From Pseudomonadota bacterium (GTDB lineage Bacteria; Pseudomonadota; Alphaproteobacteria; Micropepsales; Micropepsaceae), in contig JAFEEQ010000011.1 in NCBI GenBank assembly GCA_018241025.1, positions 1 to 64,000 of the forward strand: DNA of 64,000 nucleotides, written 5' to 3'. The notes below the pieces were generated by a model that had not been told where the DNA came from, ran no database searches, and was given only the letters and a program-made list of their open reading frames with translations. The position numbers and the translations under genes are program-made. This document shows positions 57,434 through 64,000 of this stretch, piece after piece. Numbering within the stretch: the first letter of the stretch is position 1; every line of letters starts with the position of its first letter.

Positions 57434-58806
57434 GCGACATCTACGCGGGTCTCAACAGCGAAGCGGAACGCGAAGCGGCCTATGAAGGCTTCGTGTGGAA
57501 CAACCTGCGGCGCAATTTCGTCGGCCATTTCATTCACGGCATGCTCGGCATGACCGGCTTTCGCCTCGTCAACACGCCGACTTTCATTCCGGCCTATCTC
57601 CATCTGCTGTCGGGCTCGGATTTCATCGTCTCGCTGGGCACCAGCCTGCAACAGCTCGGCGGCGTGATCTCGCCCATCGCCGGCGCCGCTCAGATCGAGC
57701 ACCGCAAGAAGATCCTGCCGGTGTCGATGTTCCTCGGCGCCATGATGCGCCTGCAGATCCTCGGCATTGCGCTCGCCGGCTGGCTGCTCGGCGGCACGCC
57801 GCTTCTGGTCAGCATCCTCGTCTTCCTGTTCCTGCTCGGCCTGTTCTCCGGTCCGCAGGGCGTCGCCTTCCAGTTCCTGCTCGGCAAGATGATCCCGATC
57901 GAGCGCCGTGGGCGCCTGCAGGGCTGGCGCAACCTGTGCGGCGGCATCGTCGCCGCCAGCCTCGCCTGGGCCGCGGGCAAGTACCTGATCGGCGGCAATG
58001 TGCTCGGCAACGGCTATTCGACGACCTTCCTGCTCGCCTTTCTGCTGACGAGCGCCGGGCTGACGATCTTCGCATTGCTCGTGCGCGAGCCCGAGCCGCC
58101 GACGATCCGGCCGCGCACCGCGATGCGCGAGCGCATGCGCGAGCTCGGCCCGATGCTGCGCTCCAATCCCGATTTCATGTACTTCATGCTGGCGCGCACC
58201 TTCGCCATCGCCAGCCGCGTGGCGCAGCCCTTCTACATCATCTATGTCGGCAAGATGATCGGCTTTTCGGGCGACGTTGTCGGTTCGCTCTCGCTTGCCT
58301 TCCTCGGCGCCGATACGGTGATGAGCGTCGGCTGGGGTTATCTCGCCGACCGCTTCGGCTTCCGCTCGAACTTCATCATCGCGCTGTTCTTCTGGATCGG
58401 CTCGACCATCATGCTGATGAACGTGTCGTCGCCGTTTCTCCTCTTCGTCGCCTTCTTCGGCCTCGGCGCGGGAAATTCCGGCTATCAGATGAGTGCCCAG
58501 AACATCGTCTTCGAGTTCGGCCACCGCGACGACATGGCGATGCGCCTGGCCTTCTCGAACACGGCCGAGAGCGTGATGAGCGCCGCGGGCCCCCTGGTCG
58601 GCGGCGTGATCGCGGCGAGCTTCGGCTATTTCGCGGTGTTCTGGGTCGCAGTGGCCTGCGAGGCGATCGCGCTGGTCCTGCTCGTCACCCTGGTCGCCGA
58701 GCCGCGCAAGAAGCGGCTGCAGCTGGAAGCGGAGAAAGCCGCGGCGCTGTCCGAGACCAGCACCACCGATCTCGCCACGCGCGAGGATGAAGATGGGAAT
58801 CTCTGA
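57430..58806 (+). CDS. MFS-type membrane protein
   Basis: 458 aa with about twelve helices. Opening NLRRNFVGHFIHGMLGMTGF, then LGTSLQQLGGVISPIAGA, WGYLADRFGFRSNFIIALFF and AGNSGYQMSAQNIVFEFGHR. It differs clearly from the preceding MFS protein, so this is not a recent duplication. The coupling suggests a joint role, perhaps a heteromeric or two-step transport, unproven. Confidence 0.8.
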   Translation: MSDIYAGLNSEAEREAAYEGFVWNNLRRNFVGHFIHGMLGMTGFRLVNTPTFIPAYLHLLSGSDFIVSLGTSLQQLGGVISPIAGAAQIEHRKKILPVSMFLGAMMRLQILGIALAGWLLGGTPLLVSILVFLFLLGLFSGPQGVAFQFLLGKMIPIERRGRLQGWRNLCGGIVAASLAWAAGKYLIGGNVLGNGYSTTFLLAFLLTSAGLTIFALLVREPEPPTIRPRTAMRERMRELGPMLRSNPDFMYFMLARTFAIASRVAQPFYIIYVGKMIGFSGDVVGSLSLAFLGADTVMSVGWGYLADRFGFRSNFIIALFFWIGSTIMLMNVSSPFLLFVAFFGLGAGNSGYQMSAQNIVFEFGHRDDMAMRLAFSNTAESVMSAAGPLVGGVIAASFGYFAVFWVAVACEAIALVLLVTLVAEPRKKRLQLEAEKAAALSETSTTDLATREDEDGNL

Positions 58807-58892
58807 TCCTTCGGGGCCGCTTCGCGGCACCTCAGGATGACGCGCTCGCATCGTCATGCTGAGGTGCGAGCGCAGCGAGCCCCGAAGCATGA
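58806..58892. repeat. Pair of palindromic repeats after the MFS genes
   Basis: ATCCTTCGGGGCCGCTTCGC with CTCAGGATGACG, then CGTCATGCTGAGGTGCGAG with GCAGCGAGCCCCGAAGCATG. Same family as 7786-7906. Lies between the MFS gene and the 3' end of ssrA. Confidence 0.7.
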
Positions 58893-58903
58893 AAAGAGAT
58901 AGT

Positions 58904-59178
58904 GAGGGACTTCTGTTGCCCGGCGTCCCTCGAGCCGCGCTTGGCTAACTTACGTTAGGCAGCGAGGGCCATTTCGTTATCGTTGGCACCTGTACGAGTA
59001 GTCCGATAACGGCGGAACAACACCGGGCAAAAGGTCAGCCTTTACACGTCCGTCGATCCTGTTTCGCCCCCATCAAAAATCCCCCTTGGGAGACTTTTGG
59101 TGGAGGCGCCGGGTACCGCCCCCGGGTCCGGGCCGCTTATTACGAAGCCGTTTATCGCCATAGCCGGGCAAGCCGGCA
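58904..59178 (-). ncRNA. ssrA: Two-piece (circularly permuted) tmRNA
   Basis: Read on the minus strand, the acceptor piece ends CGCCTCCACCA at 59098. A spacer follows to 59072, and the coding piece starts GGGGGCGAAACAGGATCGAC at 59071. GGGGGCG pairs with CGCCTCC to rebuild the acceptor stem. The tag frame 58987-58955 encodes ANDNEMALAA and ends TAA, which opens a TAAC-GTAA-GTTA hairpin. TTGCCCGG (59030-59023) pairs with CCGGGCAA (58923-58916). GAGGGAC/GTCCCTC (58931-58904) followed by CTCTTTT may be the terminator. This gene order, acceptor first, is the alphaproteobacterial form. tmRNA rescues stalled ribosomes and tags the product for ClpXP. Exact 5' and 3' ends are estimates. Confidence 0.92.
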
Positions 59179-59184
59179 CCGCTA

Positions 59185-59213
59185 AATATAAGCATTGCCG
59201 GTTAAGATTTGAA
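59185..59213 (-). promoter_or_regulatory. Probable ssrA promoter
   Basis: Minus-strand TTCAAA (59213-59208) and TATATT (59190-59185) with 17 bp spacing would start RNA near 59178, just ahead of the acceptor piece. Confidence 0.55.
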
Positions 59214-59328
59214 GGTGCGAAAAGTCGAATTCCGGCAAGGGCTTGGAACGGGCTCAAAAACCCTGTGAGTTTCGCGCCCGGCGCCGCCGGAGCGGAGTAG
59301 ACTGCAAGGCCGACTCGAAGGTGCGCGC

Positions 59329-60123
59329 ATGCGGCAGTATCACGACCTCCTCGAACTGGTGCTCAAGACGGGCGTGGAAAAGCGCGACCGCACCGGCACC
59401 GGCACGCTGTCGGTCTTCGGCCACCAGTCGCGCTACGACCTTTCGGCCGGCTTCCCGCTGCTGACCACCAAGAAGCTTTTCACCAAGGCGATCATTCTAG
59501 AACTGCTCTGGTTCCTGCGCGGCGACACCAATGTGCGCTGGCTGCAGGAGCGCGGCGTGACCATCTGGGACGAATGGGCGGACGCCAATGGCGAACTCGG
59601 CCCGGTCTATGGCCATCAGTGGCGTTCCTGGCCGGCGGAAGATGGCGGCACGGTCGACCAGATCGCCAATCTCGTGCGCGATCTGAAGGCCAATCCGGAT
59701 TCGCGCCGGCTGATCGTGACGGCGTGGAATCCGGCCGATGTGCCGAAGATGGCGCTGCCGCCCTGCCACTGCCTGTTCCAGTTCTATGTCGCGAACGACA
59801 AGCTGAGCTGCCAGCTCTATCAGCGCTCGGCCGACATCTTTCTCGGCGTGCCGTTCAACATCGCGAGCTATGCGCTGCTCACGCTGATGCTGGCGCAGGT
59901 GACGGGGCTGAAGCCGGGCGCGTTCGTGCACACGCTCGGCGACGCGCATCTTTATCTCAACCATCTCGACCAGGCGCGCGAGCAGCTCACCCGCAAGCCC
60001 TATCCGCTGCCGACGATGCACCTCAATCCCGAGGTGACCGACATCTTCGCCTTCACGCGCGAAGATTTCCGGCTCGAGAACTATCAGGCCCACCCCAGCA
60101 TCAAGGCCGAGGTCGCGGTCTGA
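59329..60123 (+). CDS. thyA: Thymidylate synthase ThyA
   Basis: 264 aa, same length as E. coli Thy[32 protein letters not shown], the catalytic Cys146 in [11 protein letters not shown] and [20 protein letters not shown] are intact. It methylates dUMP with methylenetetrahydrofolate, making dihydrofolate that FolA (62257) recycles. Divergent from ssrA. Confidence 0.98.
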   Translation: MRQYHDLLELVLKTGVEKRDRTGTGTLSVFGHQSRYDLSAGFPLLTTKKLFTKAIILELLWFLRGDTNVRWLQERGVTIWDEWADANGELGPVYGHQWRSWPAEDGGTVDQIANLVRDLKANPDSRRLIVTAWNPADVPKMALPPCHCLFQFYVANDKLSCQLYQRSADIFLGVPFNIASYALLTLMLAQVTGLKPGAFVHTLGDAHLYLNHLDQAREQLTRKPYPLPTMHLNPEVTDIFAFTREDFRLENYQAHPSIKAEVAV

Positions 60124-60141
60124 CCGGTCGCGGTCTGGCGG

Positions 60142-61029
60142 TCAGTAGAACACGCCGTAGACCACCTGGATGATCTCGCCGGTGTCCTCGTCGACCAGAA
60201 GTGCGTCGTTACCATAGCGCACCCAGACGCAGCCGGGCGGCGGGTAGGGCAGGCCGTAATCGGACCAGCTGTCGAGCCAGTATTGCTCGCCGAAGAAGAG
60301 CGACGGCAGGAAGTCGCCGAACGTCCAGCGCCGGTAATACCAGCCATGGGGCTTGTGATAGGTCCCGTGGTGGAAGCGCTTCGGTGCCTTGTAGTTGCGG
60401 TTGAAGCGTTTGAAGTCCGGATTGTGGCTGCTGCGGCCGAAGTGCCCCTTGTCGCGATAGCCGTGACCGCCGGTTCCGAAGATGATGGTGGGGTTTCGGT
60501 TCACCCCGGGGGCGCCTGAGCCGCGATGGTCGCCGCCACCCATGGCCGGCGTGCCGCCATGATTGTCGTGGCCGCCAGGCATCGCGCCGTGATTGTCGCC
60601 ACCGGGATGTGCGCCGCCAGGCGCTCCACCGCCAGGACCACCGGTCGGACCACCCATATGCCCGCCGCCTGTCGGACCACCGGCAGGACCGCCAGTCGGA
60701 CTGCCCATATGTCCACCGCCTGTCGGACCACCCGAAGGCCCGCCGGTCGGACCACCCATATGCCCACCGCCTGTCGGACCACCGGCAGGACTGCCTGTCG
60801 GACCACCGGCCGGACCGCCGGCCGGACCGCCCATATGGCCTCCTCCGGCAGGACCATGACCGCCTGCGGCACCATGATCGCCACCCGCCGGGCCGCGGCC
60901 CGACGAGCCATCATGATGATCGCCGGCCGCAGAACCGTGATCGTCTCCGTGATTGTGCTCGTCGGCGAAGGCCGGTGCGGCCGCGGCCAAAGCAAGTGCC
61001 GCAACGGATGCAAGCAGCGTCTTTTTCAT
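60142..61029 (-). CDS. RcnB-like periplasmic protein with Gly/His-rich repeats
   Basis: 295 aa. Signal peptide (MKKTLLASVAALALAAAAPA, cleaved near AFA), a His/Asp-rich start (DEHNHGDDHG), a long Gly/Pro/His region with 17-residue repeats (GGGHMGGPTGGPSGGPT), and an RcnB-type C-terminus: KPHGWYYRRWTFGDFLPSLF and the ending LLVDEDTGEIIQVVYGVFY. E. coli RcnB is a small periplasmic protein linked to nickel/cobalt homeostasis. The His content suggests metal binding. Tandem with a paralogue downstream in coordinate order (61166-61693). Confidence 0.8.
   Translation of the reverse strand: MKKTLLASVAALALAAAAPAFADEHNHGDDHGSAAGDHHDGSSGRGPAGGDHGAAGGHGPAGGGHMGGPAGGPAGGPTGSPAGGPTGGGHMGGPTGGPSGGPTGGGHMGSPTGGPAGGPTGGGHMGGPTGGPGGGAPGGAHPGGDNHGAMPGGHDNHGGTPAMGGGDHRGSGAPGVNRNPTIIFGTGGHGYRDKGHFGRSSHNPDFKRFNRNYKAPKRFHHGTYHKPHGWYYRRWTFGDFLPSLFFGEQYWLDSWSDYGLPYPPPGCVWVRYGNDALLVDEDTGEIIQVVYGVFY
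60655..60837. repeat. 51 bp tandem repeat inside the RcnB-like gene
   Basis: CATATG marks recur at 60655, 60706 and 60757 (51 bp period) and again at 60832. Each unit encodes 17 residues of Gly/Pro/Thr/His/Met. Copy number could vary between strains. Confidence 0.8.
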
Positions 61030-61165
61030 GGATGTCCCCTGGGGCGAGCGTTGTTGGCAGCCTACTCCCAACTCGCGGCGCGCTCCATGGTTCCTTGCCA
61101 CTGCCGTGCGCTGCAGCGCAGCGCATGTTTACGCCACATCCGGTGCGGTGATCGCGACCTGACGC

Positions 61166-61693
61166 TCAGTAGAATACATTGCGCACAACCTGGATGATCT
61201 CGCCGGTGAAGTCGTCGATCAGCAGCGCGTCGTCGCCGTAGCGCACCCAGCGCGCGCCCGGAGGCGGCGGCGGCAGGCCGAGATCGTAGTAGCTGTTGAT
61301 CCAGTAGCGTTCGGCGAAGAAGAGTGAGGGCAGGAACGCACCAACCGCCCAATTCCGGTAATACCAGCCGTGCGGGCGATGATAGCGGCCCCAGTGATGG
61401 CGGTGCGGCGCGGTCCAGGAGCGGTGATAACTCCGCCAGTCATGGTGCCGCCCGCCATGCCCGTTCCAGCCATTGTTGTGATGGCCGCGATGTCCGTGGC
61501 GGTCGTTATGATTGTCGTGATTGTTCCAGCCGCCATGACCGCGATCATGGCCGGCGTTGTGGCTGCCGCCATGGTGGCTTCCGCCGTGATGATCGCCGCC
61601 GCTGGAATGATGATCGTGATGGTGCTGGGCATAGGCGGGCGACGCGGCAAGGGCGATCGCGAGTCCGACGGATGCAAGAAGTGTGTTGCGCAT
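61166..61693 (-). CDS. RcnB-like periplasmic protein, His-rich
   Basis: 175 aa. Signal peptide (MRNTLLASVGLAIALAASPA, cleaved near AYA), then a stretch in which every second or third residue is His (QHHHDHHSSGGDHHGGSHHG), followed by the same C-terminus as its neighbour: RPHGWYYRNWAVGAFLPSLF and LLIDDFTGEIIQVVRNVFY. Clearly a duplicate of the 60142-61029 gene with a different low-complexity part. The 136 bp between them leaves room for a separate promoter. Confidence 0.8.
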   Translation of the reverse strand: MRNTLLASVGLAIALAASPAYAQHHHDHHSSGGDHHGGSHHGGSHNAGHDRGHGGWNNHDNHNDRHGHRGHHNNGWNGHGGRHHDWRSYHRSWTAPHRHHWGRYHRPHGWYYRNWAVGAFLPSLFFAERYWINSYYDLGLPPPPPGARWVRYGDDALLIDDFTGEIIQVVRNVFY

Positions 61694-61777
61694 GGCAAAT
61701 TCCCGGTCTCGACACCTTCTGGAAACACACGCGGCTGGTATAGGTTTCGCAGGGCTGGATTCCGAGAGACCTCTATC

Positions 61778-62260
61778 GTGCAGACATTGACGATCCGACG
61801 CGCGCGCGCAGGCGAAGAGGCGCTGGTGTTGACGCTGTTACGCGAGCTCGCCGATTACGAAAAGCTGCTCGACAAGTTCTTCATCGACGAAGAGGTGATC
61901 CGGCGCGATTACCTCTCGACGCAGCCGCTGTGCAACGCCGATCTCGCCTTCGAGGGCGATGCGCCGGTCGGGATTGCGAGTTGGTATTGGAAATACGCCA
62001 GCTTCGCGGCGAAGCGCGTGATCTATCTCGAAGACCTCTTCGTGCGCCCGGCCTTTCGCGGCAAGGGCTATGGCAAGACGCTGCTCGCGCATCTGGCGAA
62101 GACCGCCGTGGACGAAGGCGGCGGCATCGTCGATTGGTCGGTGCTCGACTGGAACAAGCCGTCGATCGATTTCTACGACAGCCTCGGCGCGCGGCCCGTG
62201 GAGGGCTGGCTGGTCTATCGCCTCGAAGGCGATGCGGCGAAGGCGCTGGCGCGGGGATGA
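61778..62260 (+). CDS. GNAT-family N-acetyltransferase
   Basis: 160 aa from a GTG at 61778 (GAGAGA upstream). LTIRRARAGEEALVLTLLRE, GIASWYWKYASFAAKRVIYL, EDLFVRPAFRGKGYGKTLL (acetyl-CoA loop R-G-K-G-Y-G) and DWNKPSIDFYDSLGARPVEG match the diamine acetyltransferase-like GNAT group, but the acceptor is unknown. Stop overlaps folA (ATGA 62257-62260). Confidence 0.88.
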   Translation: MQTLTIRRARAGEEALVLTLLRELADYEKLLDKFFIDEEVIRRDYLSTQPLCNADLAFEGDAPVGIASWYWKYASFAAKRVIYLEDLFVRPAFRGKGYGKTLLAHLAKTAVDEGGGIVDWSVLDWNKPSIDFYDSLGARPVEGWLVYRLEGDAAKALARG

Positions 62261-62769
62261 GCGTGGACATCACCCAGGTGCTCGCGGTCGCCGATAACGG
62301 CGTGATCGGCGTGGGCGGCACGATCCCGTGGCGCATCCCGGAAGACATGAAGCGTTTCAAGGCGCTCACCATCGGCAAGCCCATGATCGTCGGGCGCAAG
62401 ACCTATGAGAGCTTCCCGAAGCGTCCGCTGCCGGGACGCACCAACATCATCGTCACGCGCGATGCGGGCTATGTCGCAGAGGGTGCGGTGGTCGTGACGT
62501 CGCTCGACGCGGCGCTGGCGCGGGCGCGCAGCGAGAACCCGATGGAGATCATCATCGGCGGCGGTGCGGAGATCTACAAACAGGCGATGCCGGTCACGAC
62601 GAAGATCGAACTGACCGAGGTGCATCTCTCGCCGGAGGGCGATGCGCATATGACGCCGTTCGATCCTGCGCACTGGCGCGAGACGGCGCGGGAAGAGCAT
62701 GCGACCGCGGATGGGCTGCGGTATGCGTATGTGACCTTGGTGCGGGGTTGGACAAAATCCTCATCCTGA
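62257..62769 (+). CDS. folA: Dihydrofolate reductase FolA
   Basis: 170 aa. VLAVADNGVIGVGGTIPWRI, PEDMKRFKALTIGKPMIVGR, KTYESFPKRPLPGRTNIIVT and IIGGGAEIYKQAMP are the DHFR blocks, with a Glu/Asp of the active site in WRIPEDMKRF. It reduces dihydrofolate produced by ThyA. The last codons run into a palindromic repeat (62759 onward), so the final few residues are repeat-derived. Confidence 0.96.
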   Translation: MSVDITQVLAVADNGVIGVGGTIPWRIPEDMKRFKALTIGKPMIVGRKTYESFPKRPLPGRTNIIVTRDAGYVAEGAVVVTSLDAALARARSENPMEIIIGGGAEIYKQAMPVTTKIELTEVHLSPEGDAHMTPFDPAHWRETAREEHATADGLRYAYVTLVRGWTKSSS

Positions 62770-62842
62770 GCCTGCCGAAGGATGGCAGTCCTGCGTTAGC
62801 GGCGCCGCCCCTCGCCCTTCGACAAGCTCAGGGTGAGGGTCA
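62759..62842. repeat. Inverted repeat after folA
   Basis: CCTCATCCTGAGCCTGCCGA and CCCTTCGACAAGCTCAGGGT GAGG arms; same family as 36434-36495 but imperfect. Supplies the folA stop codon region and separates it from a convergent methyltransferase gene. Confidence 0.65.
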
Positions 62843-62869
62843 TTGTGGAATCAGTTGAAGCGTGAGGTC

Positions 62870-63658
62870 CTAACGAACCCGCCCCCACACCTCAAATATC
62901 CGCGGCATGCCGGCGACCGTGCCGGGGGTGCGGGCGAAGGTGTAGAGCTCTTCCGCAATCGCCTTGATTTCGTCTGCCGTTGCCAGGCCCGCGGCGAGCA
63001 CCGCGGGTGCGATGTTCTCCATCGTGATCGGCGACATCAGCTTGACCTCGCCGTCATGCCCTGCCGGATGGGTGATGCGCAGCTGCACGTCCGCAAATCC
63101 CGCCGCGCGCAGCAGGCCCGGCAGGCGCGGGCCGATATTCGCGTCGCCACCGCGCAGGCGCACCGTTTCGGTATAGAGCGCGACATAGCGGTCGAGCGCC
63201 GGACATGCGGGATGCGCGAAGTGACCGCGAAAATCGATGTCCTCGATGGCAATGACGCCGCCTGGCGCCAGCACGGTCCGCGCGCGCGACAATGCCGCCG
63301 CCGGATCAGGCAGATGCGTCAGCAGAAAACGTGCATGGATGAAATCGAACGGTCCCTCGGGAATGTCGAGCGTGATGTCGGAGCGGAGGAAGGTGAGATT
63401 CGTCAGTCCATCCGCTTCGGCGCGGGCAATGGCGAGTTGCGGCTCGTCGATATCGGTCGCGACCACCGCTCCGGTCATGCGCGCCAGATCGCGGGCGACA
63501 TCGCCGCCGCCGCAACCGAGTTCGAGGCAGCGCATGCCCGGCCGCGCGCCGGCATGTTCGAGAAAGGCCCGCGTCGTCGGTCCGAGCACGCGGCTCAGCA
63601 CGCGCAGGCGTTCGCGCCCCTCGATCCCGCCGCGGATGATGTAGTCGGAGCTGTCCAT
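62870..63658 (-). CDS. Class I SAM-dependent methyltransferase
   Basis: 262 aa. CLELGCGGGDVARDLARMTG (about 44-63), VVATDIDEPQLAIARAEA, FDFIHARFLLTHLPDPAAAL and VLAPGGVIAIEDIDF are motifs I-III of the UbiE/Methyltransf_25 type. The C-terminal part is helical. Substrate unknown. Convergent with folA, divergent from the partial SMP-30 gene. Confidence 0.87.
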   Translation of the reverse strand: MDSSDYIIRGGIEGRERLRVLSRVLGPTTRAFLEHAGARPGMRCLELGCGGGDVARDLARMTGAVVATDIDEPQLAIARAEADGLTNLTFLRSDITLDIPEGPFDFIHARFLLTHLPDPAAALSRARTVLAPGGVIAIEDIDFRGHFAHPACPALDRYVALYTETVRLRGGDANIGPRLPGLLRAAGFADVQLRITHPAGHDGEVKLMSPITMENIAPAVLAAGLATADEIKAIAEELYTFARTPGTVAGMPRIFEVWGRVR

Positions 63659-63791
63659 TCGGGGCGGCAGCTTAGCGCCTGCCCCGCGTTTCGGTGATAG
63701 CGCCGCCCGGAAAATTCATATCGCCGCGAACTTTGCGGCGCGCGCGGCCCGGGGTAGCCTTCCCGCCAGATAACAACCGAGGGGGAAACGC

Positions 63792-64000
63792 ATGAACATC
63801 CAGGAGATCGCATCCGACCTGAAGTTTCCGGAAGGGCCGGTCGCGATGGACGACGGCTCGGTGATCCTGGTCGAGATCTGGTCGGGCGAGATCACGCGGA
63901 TCACGAAGGACGGCAAGAAGCAGACGGTGGCGAAGCCGGGCGGCGGACCCAACGGGCTCGCCATCGGTCCCGACGGACATCTCTACTGCTGCAACAACGG
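63792..64000 (+). CDS. SMP-30/gluconolactonase-like protein, N-terminal part (cut by window end)
   Basis: The first ~69 residues are present: MNIQEIASDLKFPEGPVAMD, then GSVILVEIWSGEITRITKDG and GGPNGLAIGPDGHLYCCNN. FPEGP (metal-binding Glu) and PNGLAIGPDG are the propeller motifs of SMP-30 proteins. GAGGGGGAAAC just before the ATG supplies the Shine-Dalgarno. The rest lies beyond base 64000. Confidence 0.82.
   Translation, partial: MNIQEIASDLKFPEGPVAMDDGSVILVEIWSGEITRITKDGKKQTVAKPGGGPNGLAIGPDGHLYCCNN

Noticed and set aside
58972..59016. TTATCGGACT shared by ssrA (minus strand) and the 73 bp element at 9498
   Set aside because: A ten-base match inside a structured RNA is probably chance; flanks do not match.

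Overview
The window is chromosomal DNA of a GC-rich alphaproteobacterium. The evidence is the block order ffh-rpsP-rimM-trmD-rplS, a complete mraZ-to-ftsZ division and wall cluster continuing into lpxC-bamD-recN-ligA, a circularly permuted two-piece tmRNA, an alpha-type SspB, and many short palindromic intergenic repeats. The family cannot be fixed from the sequence. No rRNA, tRNA, CRISPR array, prophage or insertion sequence was recognised.

Layout. 1-1500 (minus strand): a GFA-type zinc protein, a HigA antitoxin whose toxin gene survives only as a C-terminal stub, and an HTH regulator with a promoter and twin operator. 1.5-5.2 kb: the SRP/ribosome operon, preceded by three back-to-back hairpins and followed by a RelE/ParE-type toxin-antitoxin pair. 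5.9-10.8 kb: an ABC exporter, an SMP-30-type hydrolase, hypothetical genes and a TrmO-like protein. 11.1-29.2 kb: the dcw cluster, almost entirely stop/start coupled, with four MraZ boxes in front and a terminator after ftsZ. 29.5-35.2 kb: lpxC, bamD, recN, ligA. 35.4-50.6 kb: mostly minus-strand housekeeping and accessory genes (esterase, aminopeptidase P, PrmA, UvrD, CoA transferase, GST, fumarase, VapC) separated by palindromic repeats. 50.7-64 kb: SspB, a P450, a cyclase-TPR protein, an Old Yellow Enzyme, two MFS proteins, ssrA, thyA, two RcnB-like genes, GNAT-folA, a methyltransferase and the start of another SMP-30 gene.

Functional links. The dcw cluster carries most of the cytoplasmic peptidoglycan precursor pathway (MurB-F, Ddl, MraY, MurG) together with septum proteins FtsL, I, W, Q, A and Z. 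LpxC and BamD extend this to the outer membrane. ssrA (tag peptide ANDNEMALAA) and sspB are two parts of the trans-translation/ClpXP proteolysis route, 8 kb apart. thyA and folA, often adjacent, are separated here by two His-rich RcnB-like genes and a GNAT gene.

Points most worth a second look: a SEC-C zinc-motif gene at 40171-40404 whose reading frame is restored only by three +1 shifts, all at TTT codons; a 73-74 bp inverted-repeat element found twice, each time upstream of a gene with a GNRNA-HG motif; the triple hairpin in front of ffh; and inverted ~150 bp repeats flanking a three-gene block at 46.6-48.5 kb.
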